Notes: a model not told the origin generated them from the sequence alone. Shown: positions 12,779-19,423, counted from the first letter of the stretch. The stretch is DNA of 25,745 nt from a virus (IMGVR_UViG_3300009152_000184:1-25745), one strand, 5' to 3'. Numbers and translations: made by a program.

Positions 12779-14020
12779 ATGTTTGATGTCAGGGCTGTTG
12801 TTCGGATAAAGACCGAGATGCGTAAGGTTTCGTTCGGCGGTGACAGGTCGGAGGCTGGTCGGTTTGCGGCGAATCAGCGTTGGAAGGATCATGTGAAAGT
12901 CGTTGACACAACCGTTGGAATTGGGTACACTGATGGTATGACAAGTGGGATGACAGATCAGGAACGACAATTGCACGAACTGGCAGTCAAAACTGACACC
13001 GAGATTGCCCGCCTTCTAGGAATCCATGCAGGGTTGCGCGGAAAGCAAGACCGAATCTTGGACAACATTCTTCGCAATTACAAATATGTCTTGCGTCCGA
13101 AAGAAGAAAACGAAAGCGCTTGGGCGTACAGAGATTATGTTGAACGCGCAATGTTTGAGCAAAAAAGGGCTTTGTCGTTTGGCTTGCGGAATCCTGAAAC
13201 CAACGCGGAGACTGTCGCGAAACTGATTGCAAACTTTCAAGACCAACCCGTAAGAGCAAACGGGACAATCCCGAATGTTGAGTATTTCATTGAGGACATG
13301 AAAGAAGGCTTGGTCAAACTTGGTGAAGTTGGTCAAGAGATAAACGCAAACAATGCACTGTTAAATCCGTTGAACAAAACTTTTGCCGAAAACGGATGGT
13401 CGCGTTTCTTCCTTGTGACAAACACAAACGGTCACATTCACTCTTCAAGAGATTGCTCTACATGCAACGACACAACACAGTTTGCGTGGATTACAACTTT
13501 GAGCGGGTTAAAAGAAAAAGATGCTGTTGAACAAGAGGGAGAAATCCTTTGCACAGTTTGCTATCCGACAGCGCCTTCGGAGTACACATCGGGTGAAAGC
13601 AAGCCGAAGCGGATCGCGCGTGAGGCTCGTGAAGCGGAAAAGAAGATTCGTGATGAAAAGAAACTTGCTAAACTGCTCACACCAACGGGCGAGGATTTGG
13701 TTGTTCGCGGGGACACTTACGAGATGCAGGATCGCCGAACAGGTTTGATGGTTCCACAAACAAAGCAGGAGCGCCTGACCACAGTGTTTGGTGGCAAAGA
13801 GTTTTTGAAGGACTACCACGATTTCGTAAATGCTGCAAAAAAGCAAACTGATCCTGCTCGCAAGGCATGGTTGACAGATGGAACGGATGGTTTGCACACA
13901 AAGGCGAACGCTGATTTGGTTGCCGAGTTGGTGGCGCAGAAAACAGGTAAAACGGTTGCTGAGGTTATGGCTAATGCGAAGAGGTTGGCTGACAAAAGCC
14001 CTACTTACGCAAATTATTAG
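12779..14020 (+). CDS. Tagged protein with phage zinc-binding motif (413 aa)
   Basis: Residues 7-15 carry VVRIKTEMR and 16-35 the shared tag KVSFGGDRSEAGRFAANQRW. A long helical region follows from about residue 58 (MTDQERQLHELAVKTDTEIA). Then comes a cysteine/histidine module, HIHSSRDCSTCNDTTQFAWI (219-238) with LCTVCYPTAP (257-266): His219, His221, Cys226, Cys229, Cys258 and Cys261. I recognise this module from many actinophage hypothetical proteins; it looks like a zinc-bound treble-clef or ribbon. The C-terminal 130 residues are charged helix. Untagged relatives, as I recall them, begin near the MTDQERQ segment. There is a candidate promoter at 12903-12931 just before it. No ribosome site precedes ATG 12779. 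Confidence 0.7.
   Translation: MFDVRAVVRIKTEMRKVSFGGDRSEAGRFAANQRWKDHVKVVDTTVGIGYTDGMTSGMTDQERQLHELAVKTDTEIARLLGIHAGLRGKQDRILDNILRNYKYVLRPKEENESAWAYRDYVERAMFEQKRALSFGLRNPETNAETVAKLIANFQDQPVRANGTIPNVEYFIEDMKEGLVKLGEVGQEINANNALLNPLNKTFAENGWSRFFLVTNTNGHIHSSRDCSTCNDTTQFAWITTLSGLKEKDAVEQEGEILCTVCYPTAPSEYTSGESKPKRIAREAREAEKKIRDEKKLAKLLTPTGEDLVVRGDTYEMQDRRTGLMVPQTKQERLTTVFGGKEFLKDYHDFVNAAKKQTDPARKAWLTDGTDGLHTKANADLVAELVAQKTGKTVAEVMANAKRLADKSPTYANY
12824..12883 (+). other. Shared tag, copy 1 (in 413-aa protein)
   Basis: Encodes KVSFGGDRSEAGRFAANQRW, residues 16-35. The peptide matches the copy in the GNAT protein at all 20 positions although the codons differ at many third positions. Confidence 0.9.
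12903..12931 (+). promoter_or_regulatory. Candidate intragenic leaderless promoter in the 413-aa gene
   Basis: TTGACA (12903-12908), 17-nt spacer, TACACT (12926-12931). Seven nt later is an in-frame ATG (12938, residue 54). The order -35, 17 nt, -10, 3 nt, GGTATGACAA is the same as at the promoter at 14025-14053. Confidence 0.45.
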
Positions 14021-14024
14021 ATAG

Positions 14025-14053
14025 TTGACACGGGGGCATTGTTGGGCTATGCT
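14025..14053 (+). promoter_or_regulatory. Promoter of the small-gene island
   Basis: TTGACA (14025-14030), 17-nt spacer, TATGCT (14048-14053). It opens the island after the 413-aa gene. An ATG at 14060 lies 7 nt past the -10 box, so a leaderless start is possible, while AAAGGAGGT (14065-14073) serves the ATG at 14078 in the same frame. Confidence 0.7.
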
Positions 14054-14077
14054 TCAGGTATGACAAAGGAGGTCATC

Positions 14078-14194
14078 ATGGAAAAGCCAGTTGAGGGAAT
14101 TGACCGTTGTTACTGCGGTTCAAAGTATTGGGACGAAAATGTTTGCCATTCGTGCGGTGAAAAGTTTGTGAAACGAGAAGAGGAGGATCAATAA
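14078..14194 (+). CDS. Small zinc-ribbon protein (38 aa)
   Basis: ATG 14078 has a near-perfect ribosome site (AAAGGAGGT) 4 nt upstream. ATG 14060, in frame, would give six more residues on a leaderless transcript. The peptide has C-x-C and C-x2-C pairs (DRCYCGSKYWDENVCHSCGE), a compact zinc-ribbon knuckle, then a charged tail. The stop overlaps the next start (TAATG). Function unknown. Confidence 0.6.
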   Translation: MEKPVEGIDRCYCGSKYWDENVCHSCGEKFVKREEEDQ

Positions 14195-14415
14195 TGGCTA
14201 ATGCTTATTGGCGAGGAATGGTTAAGGATGCAATTGGGTGTGATGATGATTACGCAGATGTTCTTTTAGAGTTTCAGTACGAGGTGTCAAACGGTTGCGA
14301 TACTTCCGAAGCAACAATAGAAGAGTTAAAAGATTTTTGGGAAATGATTGATGCTGAGTACAAAGACTTTTTGGTTGGTACGCCAATCTTCAGGAAGAAT
14401 GGAGAGGATCAATGA
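14194..14415 (+). CDS. Small acidic hypothetical protein (73 aa)
   Basis: ATG 14194 follows AGGAGG and overlaps the previous stop. The product is acidic and mostly helical (DDDYADVLLEFQYEV, then TIEELKDFWEMIDAEYKDFL). It has no recognised domain. Its stop overlaps the next ATG (ATGA, 14412-14415). Confidence 0.5.
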   Translation: MANAYWRGMVKDAIGCDDDYADVLLEFQYEVSNGCDTSEATIEELKDFWEMIDAEYKDFLVGTPIFRKNGEDQ

Positions 14416-14798
14416 GAAAGCCAATACATTATTACGAGGTGCTTCCCGATTGTCAGGACTGTCGCAAAGAAAAAGCAACCGTGTTCGCTGGTTGGGAAGG
14501 AGCAGGAGCATTACGCAGTTTTTTTTGCAAACCTTGTGCTAAAGCAGAGAGGCTTGATATCTTTTTTTATTTAAAAGAGCCAAACGAACAAAGGAGAAAA
14601 ACAATGTTGCCAAGTGAAATAGTTGATGACATCATCGCATACGAGAGTGGCGATCTGAACTTTGAGGAGGTCGTGAACCTGTTTCAAAATCTTGTTGACA
14701 CTGGTATGGCATGGTCGTTGCAGGGCGCTTACGGGCGGATGGCTACAGACTTATTGGAGGAAGGTTTGATTCAGCCGTTTCCGCGGGTGGAAAAATAA
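14412..14798 (+). CDS. Composite protein: zinc-ribbon head plus conserved phage helical domain
   Basis: 128 residues with two parts. Residues 1-64 carry CQDC (14-17) and CKPC (39-42), a zinc-ribbon. Residues 65-128 begin MLPSEIVDDIIAYESGDLNF and include WSLQGAYGRMATDLLEEGLI; I know the 'LQGxYGRxAxxLIxxG' pattern as a free-standing small phage protein. Directly before Met65 (base 14604) lies AAAGGAG (14590-14596), a full ribosome site, so the second half may also be made alone. This looks like two adjacent genes joined by loss of the first stop. Functions are unknown. Confidence 0.6.
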   Translation: MRKPIHYYEVLPDCQDCRKEKATVFAGWEGAGALRSFFCKPCAKAERLDIFFYLKEPNEQRRKTMLPSEIVDDIIAYESGDLNFEEVVNLFQNLVDTGMAWSLQGAYGRMATDLLEEGLIQPFPRVEK

Positions 14799-14801
14799 TG
14801 C

Positions 14802-14830
14802 TTGACACAGGGCTAGAAAAGGGATATGCT
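14802..14830 (+). promoter_or_regulatory. Second island promoter
   Basis: TTGACA (14802-14807), 17-nt spacer, TATGCT (14825-14830): both boxes are identical to those at 14025-14053. AAGGAGG (14838-14844) and ATG 14849 follow, so this transcript has a short leader. Confidence 0.7.
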
Positions 14831-14848
14831 CAAACCAAGGAGGTAGGG

Positions 14849-15049
14849 ATGAAAACAAAAGTAGAAATGTTAAGTCAAGAAGCATTGAGTCTTGCGGTGG
14901 CAATGCTCAAGAACGAATACAGCCAAACGCAATCATATTTTGCGGTTGATCGTATTCAAGAGATCATTAAGGAAATTGGTGGAAGCCGAACAGAGTTAGT
15001 AATGAACGCCGAAAAGTTTATCAAAGCAGAATTGGAGGGAGCAAAATGA
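14849..15049 (+). CDS. Small helical hypothetical protein (66 aa)
   Basis: ATG 14849 follows the promoter at 14802-14830 and a perfect ribosome site (AAGGAGG). The product is helical and begins MKTKVEMLSQEALSLAVAML, with the segment YFAVDRIQEIIKEIGG. No family recognised. It is coupled to the next gene by ATGA (15046-15049). Confidence 0.55.
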   Translation: MKTKVEMLSQEALSLAVAMLKNEYSQTQSYFAVDRIQEIIKEIGGSRTELVMNAEKFIKAELEGAK

Positions 15050-15513
15050 CAGTTTTAGCGGGATACCAAAAACGGGAGTACGGTTCCGAATACGAATCGG
15101 TTAAAGGCAAAACCAAAAAAGAGATTGCCAAAATCATGCGCGGGCGTTTGAAAGTGTTCGCGGGTGTTGGTGCAATACCTGAACATTGGCAGTATTCGGT
15201 TCGTGTCAACCATGGCTCATCAATTGACATCAAGATTGTGATCCCTGATGAACTGAACGCACTGTTGAATCAGTACGAGGAAAGCAAATATGCGGAGTTC
15301 GGTTCGGTGTGGTCAACCTTCGCGGTTGAACACGGGCTGGTCGGAGAATATCTTCCGTTGAAAGAAGTTGTCTTGGTACGCAACTTTGTGCAGTCGGTTC
15401 ACGACAGTTTCAACTACAACAATTCGGATTACCAAACCGATTACTTTGATGTCAACTTTTATGGTGGTGTGAGCGTCATCAGCAAAAAAAATTACGAAGC
15501 CTATTACAAATAA
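15046..15513 (+). CDS. LPD29-like domain protein (155 aa)
   Basis: The segments KKEIAKIMRGRLKVFAGVG, YSVRVNHGSSIDIKIVIPDE and FNYNNSDYQTDYFDVNFYGG resemble the large-polyvalent-protein-associated domain 29. That domain typically has 'SVRxxxGSSIxVxW' followed by a 'FNYDNSDxxTDYFxxxFY' stretch. It is common as a free-standing small protein in phages and mobile elements, with unknown function; a role in counter-defence has been suggested for polyvalent proteins in general. The start overlaps the preceding gene. Family call by remembered pattern. Confidence 0.5.
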   Translation: MTVLAGYQKREYGSEYESVKGKTKKEIAKIMRGRLKVFAGVGAIPEHWQYSVRVNHGSSIDIKIVIPDELNALLNQYEESKYAEFGSVWSTFAVEHGLVGEYLPLKEVVLVRNFVQSVHDSFNYNNSDYQTDYFDVNFYGGVSVISKKNYEAYYK

Positions 15514-15529
15514 GCCTGAAAGGGGCAAA

Positions 15530-15895
15530 ATGAAAAAAGCAATACGAATCACTACACAGGGAGACATGGTTGCCATTGATCTTTCGGTCGGGTCATTAGA
15601 AAAACTGCAAAGCGCAGTTGGCGGTTGGGTGCAAGCAATTGACCTATCCGAAACTATGTCAATGTGGTGCAACGAAGAAGGCAAAATGATGAGCCTTCCA
15701 CATAACCCGTTTGGGCAAGCATTTTGGGAGAGGCACTTTGGTCGCACCGATTACATCGTTGGTGACATTGTTATTACTGGCGGAACTGATGACGAAGGCG
15801 ACACCATTTCTTTGATGGATCAACAAATTGCTTTTATCACCGAACTCGTAGAAGAAGTAAAAGATTTTATCTCGCCTCGCATCGTAGTGATGTAA
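15530..15895 (+). CDS. DUF3846-type protein
   Basis: 121 residues; ribosome site GAAAGGGG before ATG 15530. SLEKLQSAVGGWVQAIDL, then MWCNEEGKMMSLPHNPFGQA, then YIVGDIVITGGTDDEGDTIS follow the DUF3846 pattern ('LQxxVGGxIExVxL ... MWxNEEGKxxxLPxN ... DxIVGxVVITGxxDDEG'). The domain is widespread in phages and plasmids with unknown function. The C-terminus is an acidic helix (ITELVEEVKDF). Confidence 0.75.
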   Translation: MKKAIRITTQGDMVAIDLSVGSLEKLQSAVGGWVQAIDLSETMSMWCNEEGKMMSLPHNPFGQAFWERHFGRTDYIVGDIVITGGTDDEGDTISLMDQQIAFITELVEEVKDFISPRIVVM

Positions 15896-15923
15896 TTAAG
15901 CAACCAACAAACAAGGAGAAAAC

Positions 15924-16154
15924 ATGAGTAAGCAGTTAGAAAAACAGATTCAGGAACAGCGGGAAAGTTTGTCAGCAAACATTTTGAAACTGAGATCAAA
16001 AAATCAGTTATCTCAACAGGCACTTGCAAACCTCGCGGGCGTGGATCGCAAAACGGTGAACCGTATTGAGTGCGGACATTTCAGTCCGTCTTTGGATACC
16101 CTCGTGCGATTGGGTGAGGCGTTCAAAATCACAACAGCAAAGTTGTTGGGCTAA
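15924..16154 (+). CDS. XRE-family HTH repressor-like protein
   Basis: 76 residues with ribosome site AAGGAG before ATG 15924. The XRE/Cro HTH is clear: LRSKNQLSQQALANLAGVDR, then KTVNRIECGHFSPSLDTLVR and LGEAFKITTAKLLG. It has a short charged N-terminal helix but no C-terminal oligomerisation or peptidase domain, so it is Cro-like in size. It could regulate the two TTGACA-N17-TATGCT promoters upstream, although I see no obvious repeated operator. The stop overlaps the next ATG (TAATG). Confidence 0.8.
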   Translation: MSKQLEKQIQEQRESLSANILKLRSKNQLSQQALANLAGVDRKTVNRIECGHFSPSLDTLVRLGEAFKITTAKLLG

Positions 16155-16246
16155 TGCAAGAACAGACACGGTTCCAAAAAGCAAAAAGTCGTATTCGTTG
16201 GTGGTGGTTTTTTAATGTCTCAACACGCTTTAGGAGGGGAACATGA
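16154..16246 (+). CDS. Possible small basic peptide (30 aa)
   Basis: ATG 16154 overlaps the repressor stop (TAATG) and its own stop overlaps the next ATG (ATGA). The product is basic with a Trp/Phe cluster (KAKSRIRWWWFFNVSTRFRR). The double coupling supports translation, but composition is unusual and there is no independent evidence. Confidence 0.3.
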   Translation: MQEQTRFQKAKSRIRWWWFFNVSTRFRRGT

Positions 16247-16401
16247 AAGAAACATATTCGTTTATGGTTACGGTCGCTAAACGCGATGATCTTGAGCATC
16301 CCGCAACAGCAAAAGATGCTGCCTCGTTGATTGGCTATCTGTTGGAGAAGGATGCCTATCTTGATGTGATTGATGTTCGGGGGGTTGTCAATGCCTACTA
16401 A
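16243..16401 (+). CDS. Small hypothetical protein (52 aa)
   Basis: ATG 16243 has a perfect ribosome site (AGGAGGGG). The product (MKETYSFMVTVAKRDDLEHP, then KDAASLIGYLLEKDAYLDVI) has a beta-helix-beta pattern. Not recognised. It overlaps the following ATG at 16391 by 11 nt. Confidence 0.55.
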   Translation: MKETYSFMVTVAKRDDLEHPATAKDAASLIGYLLEKDAYLDVIDVRGVVNAY

Positions 16402-16675
16402 TCCGACAGTGGACGAGGTTGAGTTCGGTGCGTGTGTTTGTGTTGTTCACATGCCGAACGCAAACATTGATCGTTTCTACGGTCCTTTTGCATGCGAATC
16501 TGATGCACGGGATTGGGCGCGTTCGCAGAGTGGTCATCCTCATGTGACGATTGGTGTGATGCCTTTGCGGAGGACGGACATTGACCGAACTTATGACGAT
16601 TTTTTTAATCCTTTGTTGGATTGGGATTCTAAGGACTTTTGGGAAGTCAAGGTCAGAGATGTACCAAATGACTGA
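16391..16675 (+). CDS. Small hypothetical protein (94 aa)
   Basis: Starts at ATG 16391 within the end of the preceding gene. An in-frame GTG-region extension to 16370 would give seven more residues. Segments VCVVHMPNANIDRFYGPFAC, then ESDARDWARSQSG and VTIGVMPLRR, resemble small phage proteins of alternating strands and helices that act in unknown ways. Its stop overlaps the next ATG by 8 nt. Confidence 0.5.
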   Translation: MPTNPTVDEVEFGACVCVVHMPNANIDRFYGPFACESDARDWARSQSGHPHVTIGVMPLRRTDIDRTYDDFFNPLLDWDSKDFWEVKVRDVPND

Positions 16676-16775
16676 TCCAGCGCGTCCTAGAGGCTCCTGT
16701 GGCTGTCTCACGCCTGTTTTGGCGCGTAGGTTGAATCCGCCTATTTGCGGGGATCGCGGGGAAGAGGAAGATTAA
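16668..16775 (+). CDS. Possible small Cys-containing peptide (35 aa)
   Basis: ATG 16668 overlaps the preceding stop by 8 nt. The peptide contains C-x-C (RPRGSCGCLTP), a later Cys (PPICGD) and an acidic tail. No ribosome site of note. Supported by coupling only. Confidence 0.35.
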   Translation: MTDPARPRGSCGCLTPVLARRLNPPICGDRGEEED

Positions 16776-16779
16776 AGAC

Positions 16780-17025
16780 TTGCATTGGGGCGTTTCTTGC
16801 CCTACGATGTGGGTGGAGGGACGAGGAGAAGCCCTCCAGTTAGAAGGGTCAGTGAAAAAAGAGTTCTTCAAATTGGGTGTTCAGGAGGGTGCGAAAGCGC
16901 TCCCCAAAGCCCAACTCAAAAAGGAAATCAAAGCCATCTTCCAATACCAGCAACTTGCTTGGTTTACGAAGCCTGAAGTTTTGGCTTGGAGGTTGGAGGC
17001 GTTGGAAGAACTACTAGTCGCTTAA
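16780..17025 (+). CDS. Small hypothetical protein (81 aa)
   Basis: The best start is TTG 16780, with GAGGAAG about 9 nt upstream. ATG 16807 is an alternative without a ribosome site. The product is a helical, Lys/Ala/Glu-rich protein (VKKEFFKLGVQEGAKALPKA, then LKKEIKAIFQYQQLAWFTK). No family recognised. Confidence 0.45.
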   Translation: MHWGVSCPTMWVEGRGEALQLEGSVKKEFFKLGVQEGAKALPKAQLKKEIKAIFQYQQLAWFTKPEVLAWRLEALEELLVA

Positions 17026-17040
17026 CGGGAAAGGAACGGG

Positions 17041-17178
17041 ATGAAAAAAGTGTTCGTGTTGCTTTTAGGGGTTCTGATGGTCGGGATAATCCCCGTGAAG
17101 TTTCCTCAGACCCGTGGCAACCTGAAGCCAGTCGCAGTTTTAGCCGAAATCCAACAAGAGAAAGGTGAACAGAAATGA
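17041..17178 (+). CDS. Small membrane-anchored or secreted peptide (45 aa)
   Basis: ATG 17041 with AAAGGAA upstream. The N-terminus MKKVFVLLLGVLMVGIIPVK is a classic basic-plus-hydrophobic signal or anchor segment. The remaining 25 residues are polar. No lipobox or clear cleavage site. The stop overlaps the next ATG (ATGA). Confidence 0.5.
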   Translation: MKKVFVLLLGVLMVGIIPVKFPQTRGNLKPVAVLAEIQQEKGEQK

Positions 17179-17450
17179 CACAGACAGTTCAATCAAAATA
17201 TCCAAATATCAACATTGAGTTAGTCGGACAAGACGGTAACGCATATTCAATCCTTGCAAGATGTACCACCGCGTTAAAGCGGGAAGGTCTGCGCGATCAG
17301 ATAGAAGCGTTTCGTGAAGAAGCAACAAGGAGTGACTACGACAACCTTCTTCGGACGGTCATAAGGTGGTTTTCGGTTGACGAAAAAATTGATGAAAACG
17401 AAGCCGAGTGTTCGTGGTGTTACGAAGCCCACGAAGATTGCGAGTGTTAA
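17175..17450 (+). CDS. Conserved small phage protein with C-terminal cysteine cluster (91 aa)
   Basis: The N-terminal part, YPNINIELVGQDGNAYSILA then ALKREGLRDQIEAFREEATR and SDYDNLLRTVIRWF, matches a small protein I remember from many actinobacterial phages and plasmids ('VELVGxDGNAFxILGxVxxALRxAG ... ATxGDYDxLLxxxxxW'). Its function is unknown. The tail ECSWCYEAHEDCEC adds C-x2-C and C-x-C pairs, which could bind zinc. Coupled to the upstream gene by ATGA. Confidence 0.65.
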   Translation: MTQTVQSKYPNINIELVGQDGNAYSILARCTTALKREGLRDQIEAFREEATRSDYDNLLRTVIRWFSVDEKIDENEAECSWCYEAHEDCEC

Positions 17451-17452
17451 CA

Positions 17453-17722
17453 ATGGAGTTCGTTGATGAGTCAAAAATAGTTGGCTACTACCCGAAAAAT
17501 AAGGTGTTGGCTGAGTTCATTGCCGAAGTCAAATTGAACCCGAACCGATGGTGCGTTTTGCGACAAACCGAAGATTCAAGAGACTCGTATGTGCGGTTTT
17601 CAACTTCACGCCATCATTACCGAAAGCGCTTGCCTGAACTTGATTGGCAGATCGCCCGCGAAACAGAAAACGAAGTTGTGATTATCAAACTGGTAGCACG
17701 GTTCACACCATCAGAGTTCTGA
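17453..17722 (+). CDS. Small basic hypothetical protein (89 aa)
   Basis: ATG 17453 is 2 nt after the preceding stop, so translation is probably coupled. The product contains VLAEFIAEVKLNPNRWCVLR and later YVRFSTSRHHYRKRLPELDW. It is a compact basic alpha/beta protein of unknown family. Confidence 0.5.
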   Translation: MEFVDESKIVGYYPKNKVLAEFIAEVKLNPNRWCVLRQTEDSRDSYVRFSTSRHHYRKRLPELDWQIARETENEVVIIKLVARFTPSEF

Positions 17723-17758
17723 CGATTAACTAATCCCCTGTAACCGTCCGACAGGATG

Positions 17759-17783
17759 CGCCCTCACCGCTATGGTGGGGGCG
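17759..17783 (+). other. Strong 10-bp stem-loop overlapping a start region
   Basis: CGCCCTCACC (17759-17768), loop GCTAT, GGTGGGGGCG (17774-17783), with nine Watson-Crick pairs and one G-T pair. It has no T-run. It covers the G-rich region just before GTG 17783 and lies 3 nt after ATG 17756, so it may limit translation of the following small gene. Confidence 0.5.
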
Positions 17784-17944
17784 TGTCTGAATCTGAGGAA
17801 GCGTGGTCAGCGTTGAAGAGTGCATCAGTTGCGCTCAACGAAATGTTTGTGACCATGGTTGATTCGGGGTTCACCGAAGATCAAGCGTTGAAATTGGTGG
17901 CTCACCTCATTGAAGGCATGACATTTTCAAAAGAAGATGACTGA
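17783..17944 (+). CDS. Small acidic helical protein (53 aa)
   Basis: Start is uncertain: GTG 17783 (used) or ATG 17756, which adds nine residues read through the hairpin. The body is helical (SALKSASVALNEMFVTMVDS, then GFTEDQALKLVAHLIEGM) with an acidic end. Small proteins of this type often precede actinophage portal genes. Function unknown. Confidence 0.45.
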   Translation: MSESEEAWSALKSASVALNEMFVTMVDSGFTEDQALKLVAHLIEGMTFSKEDD

Positions 17945-17954
17945 ACCCCAATAG

Positions 17955-17980
17955 AGGGCATATAGACCGCCCTTTACTTT
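17955..17980 (+). terminator. Weak terminator before the portal gene
   Basis: AGGGC (17955-17959), 9-nt loop, GCCCT (17969-17973), then TTACTTT. Short stem and interrupted T-run. It falls between the island's last gene and the portal -10 box, a sensible place to stop island transcripts. Confidence 0.4.
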
Positions 17981-17992
17981 AGAATGGCGACA
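17980..17992 (+). promoter_or_regulatory. Leaderless promoter -10 box for the portal gene
   Basis: TAGAAT (17980-17985, 5 of 6 consensus) ends 7 nt before ATG 17993, and no ribosome site is present. No good -35 is visible. If real, it excludes ATG 17984 as the start on this transcript. Confidence 0.45.
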
Positions 17993-19423
17993 ATGGCACC
18001 TCAACCCGACTTTCAAGAAATTGGTTCGTCAGGACTTCAACGAACTTCAGGGTTCGTCATTGATGACTTCATTGCCAATCTCCGTGGCGTTCAGGGCGCT
18101 CGCGTTTGGCGCGAAATGTCCGACAATGATGCTGTTGTGGGCGCAATGCTGTTCGCTATTGAGCGACTGATTCTCGGTATTGACTGGAAAGTGGAGCCGT
18201 ACACCAAAAGCGACAAAGACAACATCAAAAAAGCGGATCAAAAGAACGCAGATTTTGTTCAAGAGTGCATGGATGACATGTCGGAAACTTGGTCGGCAAT
18301 GCTGTCACAAGTTCTTTCTTTCCTCGTGTTCGGATTTGCATACACCGAGATTGTGTATAAGAAACGCAAAACAAGCGACACGAAAGACCCTACGCGCCGT
18401 TCAAAGTTTTCGGACGGGAAGATTGGTTGGCGTAAAATTGCTTTGCGTTCACAGGAAACTTTGTGGGATTGGCAGTTTGACGAAAATGGTTCTATCACGG
18501 GCATGCGTCAATCCGATCCTTCGGTTCCTAAAGGTGTTGTCTTTATTCCGATTGAGAAATCGTTGCTGTTTCGCACGGTAACTGCGCGTAACAACCCTGA
18601 AGGTCGCTCAATTTTGCGTAACGCTTACCGCCCGTGGTTCTTCAAAAAGACGATTGAGGAAATTGAGGCTGTCGGTATTGAGCGTGACTTGGCAGGTTTG
18701 CCTGTCGCCTATGTGCCACCATCAATGCTTTCCTCCAACGCCACTACAGCCGAAGTGTCGGCTCGTAACGCTATGCAGGACTTGATCCGTGGCATTAAGC
18801 GAAACGAAAACGAAGGCATCTTGTTCCCGCTTGCTTATGACGAACAGGGTCGCGAACTGTACAAGTTGACTTTGCTTTCATCGGGTGGTACCCGCAACTT
18901 CAACACTGACGCGATCATTGCCCGTTACGATCAGCGGATCGCCATGGTGGTTTTGGCAGACTTCATTCTGTTAGGACATGAGAAGGTCGGCTCGTTCGCG
19001 TTGGGCGCTTCAAAGATTGACTTGTTTACTTCAGCGATTCAGCAGATCGCCGATTCCATTGCAGATGTGTTTAATACTCATGCGATTCCTCGCCTGTTCA
19101 AATTGAACGGTATGGACGCGACAACTTGCCCGAAGATTAAAGCAGGCGAAATCACTCATGTTGACTTGGGTGTCCTCGGCGACTTCATCTCCAAGATGTC
19201 TGCGGCAGGTGCGATGGCTCCTGACATTGACATGGACAACTATCTACGCGGTTTGGCTAACTTGCCGAAACGAAGCGAAGAGGCGGGCGTTCCACCGATG
19301 GGTATGGGGCAGATGCCTCCCACTGGCGCACCTGCACCTGCGGGCGCTCCTGCACCTGAACAACCTGCTCCTGCGCCGAACCTCTTTGAGTCAATCGGCG
19401 GCAAAACTAATGCGAAACCGTAA
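17993..19423 (+). CDS. Portal protein (Mu gp29 / DUF935-like)
   Basis: 476 residues from ATG 17993 (479 from ATG 17984). VWREMSDNDAVVGAMLFAIE, LILGIDWKVEPYTK and FLVFGFAYTEIVYKK follow the N-terminal wing of DUF935-type portals. WDWQFDENGSITGMRQ, PIEKSLLFRTVTARNNPEGR and SILRNAYRPWFFKK form the characteristic stem/clip region. The portal ring is the DNA channel at the head vertex and docks the terminase. The C-terminus is a Pro/Ala-rich tail (GAPAPAGAPAPEQPAPAP). It is followed 2 nt later by the head morphogenesis gene, as in Mu-like head modules. Confidence 0.85.
   Translation: MAPQPDFQEIGSSGLQRTSGFVIDDFIANLRGVQGARVWREMSDNDAVVGAMLFAIERLILGIDWKVEPYTKSDKDNIKKADQKNADFVQECMDDMSETWSAMLSQVLSFLVFGFAYTEIVYKKRKTSDTKDPTRRSKFSDGKIGWRKIALRSQETLWDWQFDENGSITGMRQSDPSVPKGVVFIPIEKSLLFRTVTARNNPEGRSILRNAYRPWFFKKTIEEIEAVGIERDLAGLPVAYVPPSMLSSNATTAEVSARNAMQDLIRGIKRNENEGILFPLAYDEQGRELYKLTLLSSGGTRNFNTDAIIARYDQRIAMVVLADFILLGHEKVGSFALGASKIDLFTSAIQQIADSIADVFNTHAIPRLFKLNGMDATTCPKIKAGEITHVDLGVLGDFISKMSAAGAMAPDIDMDNYLRGLANLPKRSEEAGVPPMGMGQMPPTGAPAPAGAPAPEQPAPAPNLFESIGGKTNAKP

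Noticed and set aside
16986-17168. Forward 60-aa frame over the small membrane peptide
   Set aside because: Composition is Arg/Ser-rich without hydrophobic core; the frame at 17041 has a signal-type N-terminus and couples to the next gene.
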